From the NCBI GenBank assembly GCA_900554585.1, contig USHS01000100.1, forward strand, positions 1 through 5,730: a DNA stretch of 5,730 nt. The letters are read 5' to 3'. The notes beneath the pieces were generated by a model. It did no database searches. It was not told where the DNA came from and saw only the letters and a list, made by a program, of their open reading frames with translations. Shown piece by piece: positions 1-5,428 of this stretch. A program made the translations under genes and the position numbers. Origin of the DNA: an uncultured Collinsella sp. Lineage in GTDB: Bacteria > Actinomycetota > Coriobacteriia > Coriobacteriales > Coriobacteriaceae. How positions within the stretch are numbered: position 1 is the first letter of the stretch; every line of letters starts with the position of its first letter.

Positions 1-79
1 TAATGTGGCCTTCGTCTTGCGCAGGACTGTTTGAAATTTTGAGGAAGCACCCGCCCTGCCGGGGCTCCCGGGTTCCCGC

Positions 80-1756
80 TTACGAGAGCGACGTTCTCAG
101 CAACTCGTTGAAGAGCTTCGGGTTGCCCTTGCCGCGGCTCGCCTTCATGCACTGGCCCACCAAAAAGCCGATGACCTTCTGGTTGCCGTCACGATACTGC
201 TGCGCCTGATCGGCACAGTTTGCCAGCACTTCGTCCACGATCGGCTGCAGCGCGCCGGCATCGCTCACCTGACGCATACCACGCTCGTCGACAATCTTGT
301 TGGGGTCATCGCCGGTCTGAGCCATGGCCTCAAAGACCTCGTGAGCCTGGTTGGAGCTGATGGCATCGGTCGCCAGCAGCTTGGCAAGAGCCGCCACTTG
401 AGCCGGCGCGATACCGGACTCTGTCAGCGAGACGCCCGCACTCTTAAGATAGGCGATCATCTCGTTCACCAGCAGGTTCGCGACCGTCTGGGCCTCCTTG
501 CCAGCCATACCGGCAGCGGCGGCCTCAAAAAACTCGGCAAACTCGGGGTCGCCGGCGATTTGCTCGGCATCGGCCGCCTTAATGCCAAAGTCGGCCTCAA
601 AGCGGGCGCGCTTGGCATCGGGCAGCTCGGGGATCTCGCCACGGCAGCGGTCGATAAACTCATCGTCCAGATCGAACGGCGCCAGGTCGGGGTCGGGGAA
701 CAGACAATAGTCGTCGGCCGTCTCCTTAACGCGCATGACCACGGTGCGCTTGCGGCTGGGCTCCCAGTGGCGGGTCTCCTGATAGATGATGCCGCCCTCC
801 TCGAGCACCTCGGCCTGACGGCAGATCTCGTAGGCAAGGCCATCATGCAGACTCTTAAACGAGTTGAGGTTCTTGAGCTCGGTCTTGGTGCCCAGCTTGG
901 TCTCGCCGCGACGGCGCAGCGACACGTTGCCGTCGCAGCGCATGGAGCCCTTCTCCATGGAGCAGTCCGAAATGCCCAGCGTCACAAAGATGCGACGGAG
1001 CTTCTCCATAAACAGGCGAGCCTCCTCGGGCGTGCGCAGGTCGGGCTCGGTGACGAGCTCAATCAGCGGCGTGCCGCAGCGGTTGTAGTCGACGAGCGAC
1101 TCGGCCGCGGCGGTAATGCGGCCCTCGGCGCCGCCCACGTGGACCATCTTAGCGGCGTCCTCCTCCATGTGGATGCGCAGGATGCGGATGGGCACCGTGT
1201 AGGAACCGTCCTCACGACGCTCGGGCATCTGCAGGTTGGACGCGTCATAGCTGGCCAGATGGCCGGCACGCTGATTGCCCTCGCGCATGGTCGACGTCAT
1301 GGACGTGGACAGGCCTTCGGCGTTGGCCGAAGCGCTCGCCAGACTCTGGGCCTCGGCCTCGCCAAACGCGCAGTCGGGGCGCTCAGCGGCACCGCGACCG
1401 GTCACGTCCAGATCCAGGTGACCGTACATGGCAAAGGCGACCGGACCCTGCGTGGTCTGAAAGTTCTTGGCCATGTCGGGATAGAAGTAGTGCTTGCGGT
1501 AGAACATCGAGTGGCGCTGGATCTCGCAGTTGGTGGCGAGACCGGCCTTGACGATACTCTCGATGGCGCGCTTGTTGGGCACCGGCAGGGCGCCAGGCAG
1601 GCCCAGGCACACCGGGCACACGTTGGCGTTGGGCTCGTCATCGTGGCTGAGCTTGCAGTTGCAGAACATCTTGGTATCGAGTGCGGTGAGCTCGGTATGG
1701 ATCTCCAGGCCGATCACGGCCTCCCAATCCTGCAGGACCTCGGAAAGCTCCTTCAT
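80..1756 (-). CDS. gatB: Aspartyl/glutamyl-tRNA amidotransferase subunit B
   Basis: GatB is the kinase and tRNA-binding subunit of GatCAB. It phosphorylates the side chain of Glu or Asp mischarged on tRNA(Gln)/tRNA(Asn) and receives ammonia from GatA to form the amide. Visible family marks are the N-terminal GLEIHTEL motif (residues 16-23), a probable zinc site at Cys32, Cys34, Cys47 and Cys50 with the CPVCLGLPG signature, YPDMAKNFQ (92-100), the HMEED motif (196-200), YNRCGTPLIELVTEPD (224-239), GSMRCDGNVSL (270-280), LKNLNSF (294-300) and the C-terminal tail domain ending in FLVGQCMKASRGKGNP. At 558 residues it is longer than the usual 475-510. The excess is mainly an Ala/Ser-rich insertion at about residues 121-185, just before HMEED. 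The ATG shares one base with the gatA stop (TAATG), and an AAGGGAGG ribosome site lies 9 nt upstream. Identity is secure; the role of the insertion is unknown. Confidence 0.97.
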   Translation of the reverse strand: MKELSEVLQDWEAVIGLEIHTELTALDTKMFCNCKLSHDDEPNANVCPVCLGLPGALPVPNKRAIESIVKAGLATNCEIQRHSMFYRKHYFYPDMAKNFQTTQGPVAFAMYGHLDLDVTGRGAAERPDCAFGEAEAQSLASASANAEGLSTSMTSTMREGNQRAGHLASYDASNLQMPERREDGSYTVPIRILRIHMEEDAAKMVHVGGAEGRITAAAESLVDYNRCGTPLIELVTEPDLRTPEEARLFMEKLRRIFVTLGISDCSMEKGSMRCDGNVSLRRRGETKLGTKTELKNLNSFKSLHDGLAYEICRQAEVLEEGGIIYQETRHWEPSRKRTVVMRVKETADDYCLFPDPDLAPFDLDDEFIDRCRGEIPELPDAKRARFEADFGIKAADAEQIAGDPEFAEFFEAAAAGMAGKEAQTVANLLVNEMIAYLKSAGVSLTESGIAPAQVAALAKLLATDAISSNQAHEVFEAMAQTGDDPNKIVDERGMRQVSDAGALQPIVDEVLANCADQAQQYRDGNQKVIGFLVGQCMKASRGKGNPKLFNELLRTSLS

Positions 1757-3270
1757 TACAGCTCGCCTCCCTTCCCGGCAAAATCGGGCGCGACGGAAAG
1801 CGCGGGCGCTCCCGTGGCGGCATCGGCAAAGCCGCGCTCCAGGGCGCGGGCAAACGTGAGCAGCTGACGGTCCTTAAACGCAGGACCCACCAGCTGGGCA
1901 GAAACGGGCAGCTTGCTGTCCTGGCCCAGGCCCAGCGGCACCGAGATGCCACCGTTGCCGCAGATGTTGAGCGAAATGGTGTACAGGTCGGAAAGGTACA
2001 TCTGCGTGGGGTCGCTGATCTCGCCAAACTTAAAGGCCGTGCGCGGCGAGGCGGGCATGAGGATGGTGTCCACCTTGGCATACGCGGCGTCGTAGTCCTG
2101 CGTGATGAGCGTGCGGGCCTTTTGTGCAGCGTAGTAGTACTTGTCGTACACGCCCGAGCTCAGCAGGTAGGCGCCGAGCATCTGACGGCGCTTGGCCTCG
2201 GCGCCAAAGCCATGGGCGCGCGAGAGCGAGCTCTGGTCGGACAGGTTGGCGCAGCCTTCCTCCTGGTAGCCGTAGCGAATGCCGTCGAAGCGAGCCAGGT
2301 TGGAGAACGCCTCGGCCGGGCCGATGACGTAGTAGGCGGCGATGGCGGCGTCCAGGTGCGGCAGGTCGACCTCGACCAGCTCGGCGCCCTGGTTCTGCAG
2401 CTCCTGGGCGGCGCGTTGAACAGCAACCTTGACCTCGGGCGTCAGGCCCTCGGCCTCCATAAACGCGGGGATGATGCCCACGCGCTTGCCCTCGATACTG
2501 TCGTTGAGATGCTCGGTAAAGTCGACGGCGCAATCCTGGCTGGTGCAGTCGTACGGATCGTGGCCCGCGCCGGTAAGCGCGTTCATGGCCAGCGCGACAT
2601 CCTCGACCGTGCGGCCAAAGGGGCCCACCTGGTCGAGCGACGAGCCAAAGGCAACCACGCCGTAACGGCTCACGGCGCCATACGTGGGCTTAAAGCCCAC
2701 CACGCCGCACAGCGACGCCGGCTGGCGAATGGAGCCGCCGGTGTCCGAGCCCAGCGAGAGCGCGACCTCGCCCGCGGCGACGGCGGCAGCGGAGCCGCCC
2801 GAGGAGCCGCCGGGCACGCGCTCGGTATCCCAGGGGTTGTTGGTGCGGTGGAACGCCGAACTCTCGGTGGAGCTGCCAAAGGCAAACTCGTCCATGTTGG
2901 CCTTGCCCATAGGCAAGCAGCCGGCATCGAGCATGCGCTGGACGCAGGTGGCGGTGTAGACGCTCTGGTAGTCCCCGAGCATGCGGGAGGCACAGGTGGT
3001 GCGTGTGCCCACGAGGTTCATGTTGTCCTTGATGGCCAGCGGCACGCCCGCGAGCGGGGGCAGCGGCTTGCCTGCGGCGCGGTCGGCATCCACGCGCGCG
3101 GCGGCCTCGAGCGCAAGCTCGGGCGCCACCTGCAGGAATGCCTGGACCCCGCCCTCGCGCGCCTCGATGGCGGCAAGAGAAGCCTGGGCCACTTCGGTAG
3201 CGGTAAAGTCGCCGGCGGCAACGCCCGCGGCGATCTGGGCGGCGGTAAGGGAATCGAAGCTCTGCGCCAT
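1756..3270 (-). CDS. gatA: Aspartyl/glutamyl-tRNA amidotransferase subunit A (amidase family)
   Basis: GatA is the glutaminase subunit. It hydrolyses glutamine and passes ammonia through an internal channel to GatB. It belongs to the amidase-signature family with a Ser-cisSer-Lys triad. By position against known GatA proteins the triad is Lys81 (in LAIKDN), Ser156 (in VPGGSSGGS) and Ser180 (in SDTGGSIRQP). The signature block continues through CGVVGFKPTYG (residues 188-198). Further conserved blocks are GPFGRTVEDVAL (216-227), a GFGAEAKRRQMLGAYLLSSG segment, and GGISVPLG near the C terminus. Its 504 residues are close to the family norm of about 485-500, and no catalytic residue is missing. 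The ATG overlaps the gatC TAA by one base (TAATG), and a purine-rich GGGGGAG site lies 8 nt upstream, so translation is probably coupled to gatC. Substrate range (Gln, Asn or both) cannot be told from this subunit. Confidence 0.98.
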   Translation of the reverse strand: MAQSFDSLTAAQIAAGVAAGDFTATEVAQASLAAIEAREGGVQAFLQVAPELALEAAARVDADRAAGKPLPPLAGVPLAIKDNMNLVGTRTTCASRMLGDYQSVYTATCVQRMLDAGCLPMGKANMDEFAFGSSTESSAFHRTNNPWDTERVPGGSSGGSAAAVAAGEVALSLGSDTGGSIRQPASLCGVVGFKPTYGAVSRYGVVAFGSSLDQVGPFGRTVEDVALAMNALTGAGHDPYDCTSQDCAVDFTEHLNDSIEGKRVGIIPAFMEAEGLTPEVKVAVQRAAQELQNQGAELVEVDLPHLDAAIAAYYVIGPAEAFSNLARFDGIRYGYQEEGCANLSDQSSLSRAHGFGAEAKRRQMLGAYLLSSGVYDKYYYAAQKARTLITQDYDAAYAKVDTILMPASPRTAFKFGEISDPTQMYLSDLYTISLNICGNGGISVPLGLGQDSKLPVSAQLVGPAFKDRQLLTFARALERGFADAATGAPALSVAPDFAGKGGEL

Positions 3271-3581
3271 TACTCGCTCTCCCCCTCTCCCAAAATGGAC
3301 GGCACGCGGAAGTAGCGGTCGCGCGCGCTGCCAGCGTTTTCGAGCGCAACGTCGAGCGGCAGGTCGCGCTCGGGCTCGCGCAGGTCATCGCCCATCACGT
3401 TGGACAGGCTTCCGATGGGATGGAACGTGGGCTCCACGTCGGGCAAGTCATATTGCAAGACGGGCTCGAGCATCTGGACGGCGTCGTTCATGTAGGACGT
3501 CATCTGGGCGAGCTCGTCATCGGTCAGTGCGATCTTTGCGTACTCGGCGATGCCGCGCACGTCTTTCTCGCTGAGTGCCAT
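3270..3581 (-). CDS. gatC: Aspartyl/glutamyl-tRNA amidotransferase subunit C
   Basis: GatC is the small non-catalytic subunit that wraps around the GatA-GatB interface and stabilises the complex. The protein shows the family pattern: an N-terminal helix region (VRGIAEYAKIALTDDEL), a middle LPDVEPTFHPI motif, and a C-terminal FRVPSIL block that docks on GatA. I chose the ATG at 3581, giving 103 residues, over an in-frame ATG at 3599 that would give 109. The inner ATG has a strong GGAAGGGAG site 5 nt upstream and the outer one has none; 103 residues also fits the usual 95-100. It is the first gene of the gatC-gatA-gatB operon, with a promoter-like -10 box about 36 bp upstream of the start. Confidence 0.95.
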   Translation of the reverse strand: MALSEKDVRGIAEYAKIALTDDELAQMTSYMNDAVQMLEPVLQYDLPDVEPTFHPIGSLSNVMGDDLREPERDLPLDVALENAGSARDRYFRVPSILGEGESE

Positions 3582-3586
3582 AGGCG

Positions 3587-3595
3587 CTCCCTTCC
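3587..3595 (-). promoter_or_regulatory. Ribosome binding site of gatC (decides the start)
   Basis: On the minus strand this reads GGAAGGGAG and ends 5 nt before the ATG at 3581. The alternative in-frame ATG at 3599 is preceded only by AACTGTT, with no Shine-Dalgarno match. This supports the shorter GatC. Confidence 0.75.
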
Positions 3596-3616
3596 GCATA
3601 ACAGTTAAACCGCTCT

Positions 3617-3622
3617 AGTATA
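3617..3622 (-). promoter_or_regulatory. Probable -10 box of the gatCAB promoter
   Basis: The minus strand reads TATACT, five of six bases matching the sigma-70 type -10 consensus, in an otherwise GC-rich region. Transcription would begin near 3610 and give a leader of about 29 nt before the gatC start. No convincing -35 hexamer lies 16-18 bp upstream (CTGCTC at 17 bp), so the promoter would be weak or activator-assisted. The next upstream gene, a sortase, is unrelated in function, so a separate promoter here is expected. Confidence 0.5.
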
Positions 3623-3742
3623 CAAGGCAACGCCGCTTGGAGCAGGTGCTTTACCCAAATGCAGCGAAAACGTAACGAGGACGGCGGGTTGGCAAGGCGC
3701 GGTTCGGCGGACCTGCGGCGAAAACCATCCCGCCCACGACGA

Positions 3743-3807
3743 AAACCGTCACAACATTCGATACTTTTCGCCAAAATCGCGATTTTCGTTGAATGTTGTG
3801 ATGGTTT
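3743..3807. repeat. Large inverted repeat 1 with nested palindrome (REP-like)
   Basis: Arms 3743-3759 and 3791-3807 pair over 17 positions: 16 Watson-Crick pairs, including a perfect 11-bp core TCACAACATTC / GAATGTTGTGA, and one G-T pair. The 31-nt middle contains a perfect 14-bp palindrome, AAAATCGCGATTTT, at 3773-3786. It lies between the sortase and the gatCAB promoter. There is no coding sense, and no proper U-tract follows in either direction, so a classical terminator is unlikely. Together with the adjacent second inverted repeat it resembles a composite intergenic palindromic repeat unit. Confidence 0.7.
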
Positions 3808-3813
3808 GGAAGC

Positions 3814-3856
3814 CCCGACCACCACAAAGGTGCCTGTCCCCATTGTGGTGGTCGGG
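3814..3856. repeat. Large inverted repeat 2, just after the sortase stop
   Basis: A perfect 14-bp inverted repeat: CCCGACCACCACAA at 3814-3827 and TTGTGGTGGTCGGG at 3843-3856, enclosing a 15-nt loop with the core GGTGCCTGTCCCC. It begins 7 nt downstream of the sortase stop codon, so sortase mRNA would carry a very stable 3' stem-loop. No T-run follows on the minus strand (GCTTCC), so it looks more like a REP-type mRNA-protecting or repeat element than an intrinsic terminator. I recall similar GGTGCCTGTCCC cores in intergenic palindromes of other bacteria, but could not verify this. Confidence 0.7.
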
Positions 3857-3863
3857 CAATATC

Positions 3864-4808
3864 CTATGCCGAGGCCTTGGTCTTGCGGCGTTTGCGGATC
3901 GCGTGGATGACGATGTCCAGCAGCAACAGCAGGATGGCCACGACCACAATAAGCACGGCGAACTCGCGCTTGCCCCAGTGGCGGCCGGCGAGCGACTTTT
4001 GCTTGTCGACGTCCTTCTTGTTGTACTTGGTGCGCACGCAATGCACCAGCAGACGATGGTCGTTCACACCGTAGGGCGTGCAGGTGACGAGCGTCACCTT
4101 GTCGGCGCCGGGCTCGATGGTCAGTGACTCCATCTCCTCGGGCAGCACGACCTCGGAGTCCACCATCTTATAGGCGAGCGTCTTGTTCATGGTGTGCAGC
4201 AGCACCAGGTCGCCGGGCTCCAGCGAGTGGATGTCGTCGAACATGCTCAGGTTGCGCATGCCCGAGTGCGCGGTGAGCACGCAATGCGTCGAGGTGCCGC
4301 CCACCGGCAGGCTTGTGCCCTCCAAGTGGCCGACGCCCGCCATAAGGACTTCCTCGCTCGTGCCGTGGTAGATGGGCATGCTCACGTCGATGGAGGGGAT
4401 CTCGACCCAGCTCATCATGGGGTCGCGGTCAAAGATGAGCTGCTGGGCGTAGGGCTCGATCTGGTCGGCGGGGAGCTCGGTGGCCTCGCCCGCCAGCTGC
4501 TCGTTAAAGGAGCGTGCCTGGAGCAGGATGCGCTCGCGCTCCTCGGCAGGCAGCGCGTCCACGGTGCTGGACACCGTGCTGATCTGATTGAACACGCCCG
4601 AGGCCTCGAGCCGGTCCAAGATCCACGGCCAGGTCATAAGGCCCACGCCAATAAGGATGATGACGATGGTGATGAGCCGGTCGGCCCAGCGCGGCAGCCG
4701 CTTGCGGCGGCGCTTGGGCTTGGGCTTTGGTTGAGGTTTGGGCTGAGGGCTTGAGCCGCCGTTGTCCGCGGCGTTATTGCTCTTCATATGTTTGGCGCCC
4801 TGCACCAT
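3864..4808 (-). CDS. Class C (pilus-type) sortase
   Basis: A membrane-bound transpeptidase that cleaves LPxTG-type sorting signals and joins pilin subunits to one another, acting outside the membrane. The 314 residues show a cytosolic Pro/Lys/Arg-rich N terminus (about 21-40), an N-terminal membrane helix (about 45-62), an extracellular catalytic domain, and a second membrane helix (about 282-304) with a basic cytosolic end. The two-helix layout is typical of class C. Catalytic residues are His181 (in LTAHSG), Cys243 (in TLVTCTPYG) and Arg252 (in NDHRLLV). Other class C blocks are VEIPSIDVSMPIYHGTS and GVGHLEGTSLPVGG. The usual lid motif DP(F/W/Y) seems to be Glu118-Pro119-Tyr120. The start at 4808 is preceded by AGAGGAG at 9 nt; a second ATG at 4787 has a poorer site. 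The gene upstream on the same strand encodes an LPLTG protein, its plausible substrate. The exact srt name cannot be assigned. Confidence 0.93.
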   Translation of the reverse strand: MVQGAKHMKSNNAADNGGSSPQPKPQPKPKPKRRRKRLPRWADRLITIVIILIGVGLMTWPWILDRLEASGVFNQISTVSSTVDALPAEERERILLQARSFNEQLAGEATELPADQIEPYAQQLIFDRDPMMSWVEIPSIDVSMPIYHGTSEEVLMAGVGHLEGTSLPVGGTSTHCVLTAHSGMRNLSMFDDIHSLEPGDLVLLHTMNKTLAYKMVDSEVVLPEEMESLTIEPGADKVTLVTCTPYGVNDHRLLVHCVRTKYNKKDVDKQKSLAGRHWGKREFAVLIVVVAILLLLLDIVIHAIRKRRKTKASA

Positions 4809-4817
4809 CGCCGGTCA

Positions 4818-4824
4818 CTCCTCT
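4818..4824 (-). promoter_or_regulatory. Ribosome binding site of the sortase gene
   Basis: The minus strand reads AGAGGAG, 9 nt before the ATG at 4808. This favours that start over the in-frame ATG at 4787. Confidence 0.7.
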
Positions 4825-4838
4825 ACAACTCAAGTTGT
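4825..4838. promoter_or_regulatory. Small palindrome in the sortase leader
   Basis: ACAACT and AGTTGT form a 6-bp inverted repeat around a 2-bp centre, directly next to the sortase ribosome binding site and just downstream of a possible -10 box. It could be a regulator binding site. A 2-nt loop is too tight for a good RNA hairpin. The function is a guess from position and symmetry. Confidence 0.3.
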
Positions 4839-4846
4839 CTAAACAA

Positions 4847-4852
4847 ATAATA
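4847..4852 (-). promoter_or_regulatory. Possible -10 box for the sortase gene
   Basis: The minus strand reads TATTAT within an AT-rich patch, with transcription predicted near 4840, about 30 nt before the ATG. No recognisable -35 hexamer sits at the right distance. It matters because a strong terminator separates the sortase from the upstream surface-protein gene, so some promoter between them is expected. Confidence 0.35.
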
Positions 4853-4939
4853 GCCGATTAGCGAGCTTCCGCGCCAGACAACGCAGCCTGGCAGCATTGC
4901 GCAGCGCGAGTATGGGCCCGCATTTGAGTTTTCAAAATG

Positions 4940-4965
4940 TCCCGGATCGGCGGGGTGATTCGGGA
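4940..4965. other. Stem-loop of unknown role
   Basis: Arms 4940-4947 (TCCCGGAT) and 4958-4965 (ATTCGGGA) pair over 8 positions with one G-T pair, around a 10-nt loop. Read on the minus strand it is followed by ACATTTTG, so it could be a weak terminator for a transcript running out of the small membrane-peptide gene. Read on the plus strand it lies immediately before the possible -10 box TACAAT at 4966-4971. Confidence 0.3.
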
Positions 4966-4977
4966 TACAATATCAAT

Positions 4978-5079
4978 GGAAAACAACGCACCCCGCGTAA
5001 ATGTTTGGAAGCGCGGGCGGCCTAGTTTTCTGGTTTTGTTAAATGCCCGGGATCCGACCCCCGGGCATTCTTATTTGCG
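4978..5079 (+). ncRNA. Candidate short plus-strand RNA converging on the small peptide gene
   Basis: A TACAAT box at 4966-4971 (five of six bases of the -10 consensus, no clear -35) would start an RNA near 4978. The transcript would contain a CCCGCG/CGCGGG stem (4992-4997 with 5012-5017, 14-nt loop), then a U-rich linker, then the GC-rich hairpin at 5042-5069 followed by ATTCTTATTT, which is a better U-tract in this direction than in the other. The product would be about 100 nt and would overlap the 3' end and stop codon of the minus-strand peptide gene at 5071-5223. All of this is inferred from sequence signals. No RNA family was recognised. Confidence 0.3.
5042..5069. terminator. Probably bidirectional hairpin terminator
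   Basis: A perfect 10-bp stem, AATGCCCGGG (5042-5051) with CCCGGGCATT (5060-5069), and an 8-nt loop. On the plus strand the GC-rich core is followed by ATTCTTATTT, a fair U-tract. On the minus strand it starts 1 nt after the stop codon of the small peptide gene and is followed by ATTTAACAAAA, a weaker tract. The shared position fits a terminator used by two converging transcripts. Confidence 0.6.
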
Positions 5080-5223
5080 CTTGTTGCGGCGCAAATGCCT
5101 TCTACCGTCCGCACCGCGCGTGCGCCTACGGACCTTAAACCGAACCTCATACGAGTCAAGAAACGCGATGACGAACGTGCCCACCGTCGCGAGAGCGGCG
5201 AGCGCGTTAAGGAATTTCAGCAT
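5071..5223 (-). CDS. Small membrane peptide, 50 residues, possible type I toxin
   Basis: I do not recognise this as a named family. The peptide starts MLKFLNALAALATVGTFVIA, which gives one membrane helix at about residues 5-22. A strongly basic tail follows (about 28-50), with some 15 Arg/Lys residues ending in RRNKRK. Reality as a gene rests on a near-perfect CGGAGGT ribosome site 6 nt before the ATG, a hairpin terminator right after the stop, and codon use similar to its neighbours. A longer in-frame reading to 5502 is rejected because it runs through the terminator at 5398-5428 and lacks such a site. One helix plus a cationic tail, small size, and a possible convergent RNA over its 3' end resemble Fst/TxpA-like type I toxins. 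Alternatives are a small accessory membrane protein of the pilus locus or an unrelated peptide. It sits between the surface-protein gene and the sortase gene. Confidence 0.65.
   Translation of the reverse strand: MLKFLNALAALATVGTFVIAFLDSYEVRFKVRRRTRGADGRRHLRRNKRK
5073..5096. repeat. Inverted repeat over the 3' end of the small peptide gene
   Basis: ATTTGCGC (5073-5080) and GCGCAAAT (5089-5096) make a perfect 8-bp stem with an 8-nt loop. It begins within the stop codon and covers the last codons, and it lies 3 nt from the terminator hairpin. In the mRNA this gives two tandem stem-loops, one of them containing part of the stop codon. It may protect the 3' end or serve as a contact site for an antisense RNA. 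Confidence 0.45.
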
Positions 5224-5229
5224 TTGGGG

Positions 5230-5236
5230 ACCTCCG
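5230..5236 (-). promoter_or_regulatory. Strong ribosome binding site of the small peptide gene
   Basis: The minus strand reads CGGAGGT with a 6-nt gap to the ATG at 5223. It fixes the start and is the main evidence that the 50-residue peptide is translated. Confidence 0.75.
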
Positions 5237-5279
5237 ATCGAGTCGTCGGCCGCCCGCGCACGGGATGCGTCGCAAGGCC

Positions 5280-5285
5280 ATTTTA
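5280..5285 (-). promoter_or_regulatory. Possible -10 box for the small peptide gene
   Basis: The minus strand reads TAAAAT, five of six bases of the consensus, with transcription predicted near 5273 and a leader of about 50 nt. The -35 region is poor (GCTGTG at 17 bp). A promoter is needed here because a strong terminator closes the upstream gene at 5398-5428. Confidence 0.35.
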
Positions 5286-5316
5286 CTGCGAGCGTATGCA
5301 CCCACAGCTGGCAAAC

Positions 5317-5327
5317 GCAATAATTGC
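5317..5327. promoter_or_regulatory. Small palindrome upstream of the small peptide gene
   Basis: GCAATAATTGC is a perfect 11-bp palindrome about 32 bp upstream of the possible -10 box, where a regulator could bind. Nothing else supports a function. Confidence 0.2.
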
Positions 5328-5391
5328 AAACATCTGTTCGATATTCATACGCTTGATCTATCGGGTAATGGAGCCTGGCTGCGTTATCCCG

Positions 5392-5428
5392 AAAAAACGG
5401 GGCAGACTCCAGTGCGGAGTCTGCCCCG
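5392..5428 (-). terminator. Strong intrinsic terminator of the surface-protein gene
   Basis: A perfect 13-bp stem, CGGGGCAGACTCC (5398-5410) with GGAGTCTGCCCCG (5416-5428), and a 5-nt loop. On the minus strand it is followed directly by six T (5392-5397). It lies about 100 nt after the stop codon of the LPLTG protein. The stretch between (5429-5528) has no convincing gene, only a weak CATCCC/GGGATG hairpin. On the plus strand the stem is followed by AAAAGAG, so it works only for the minus strand. Confidence 0.9.

Noticed and set aside
49..73. Hairpin downstream of gatB as an intrinsic terminator
   Set aside because: ACCC/GGGT plus GCCC/GGGC can pair, but with a 4-nt bulge, and no U-tract follows on the minus strand. 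The operon end may be Rho-dependent or lie outside the window.
341..1867. 508-codon open frame on the plus strand opposite gatB
   Set aside because: It lies antisense to the clearly identified gatB, has a low-complexity Ala/Gly/Leu/His-rich translation, and no family motifs. Long antisense frames are common in GC-rich genes.
2122..3315. 397-codon open frame on the plus strand opposite gatA
   Set aside because: Same reason: a mirror of gatA codon bias with no recognisable domain.
3599..3599. Upstream in-frame ATG of gatC
   Set aside because: It has no Shine-Dalgarno site and would add six residues not typical of GatC. The ATG at 3581 has a strong site.
3743..3856. Palindromes read as a CRISPR array or a classical terminator pair
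   Set aside because: There is no regularly spaced direct repeat with unique spacers, and no T-run after the stems in the sortase direction.
3517..4041. 174-codon minus-strand frame between sortase and gatC
   Set aside because: It overlaps the end of the sortase, both palindromes and the gatC promoter and start in another frame.
4937..5323. 128-codon open frame on the plus strand
   Set aside because: It crosses the hairpin terminator and the whole small minus-strand gene, has no ribosome site, and its translation shows no pattern.
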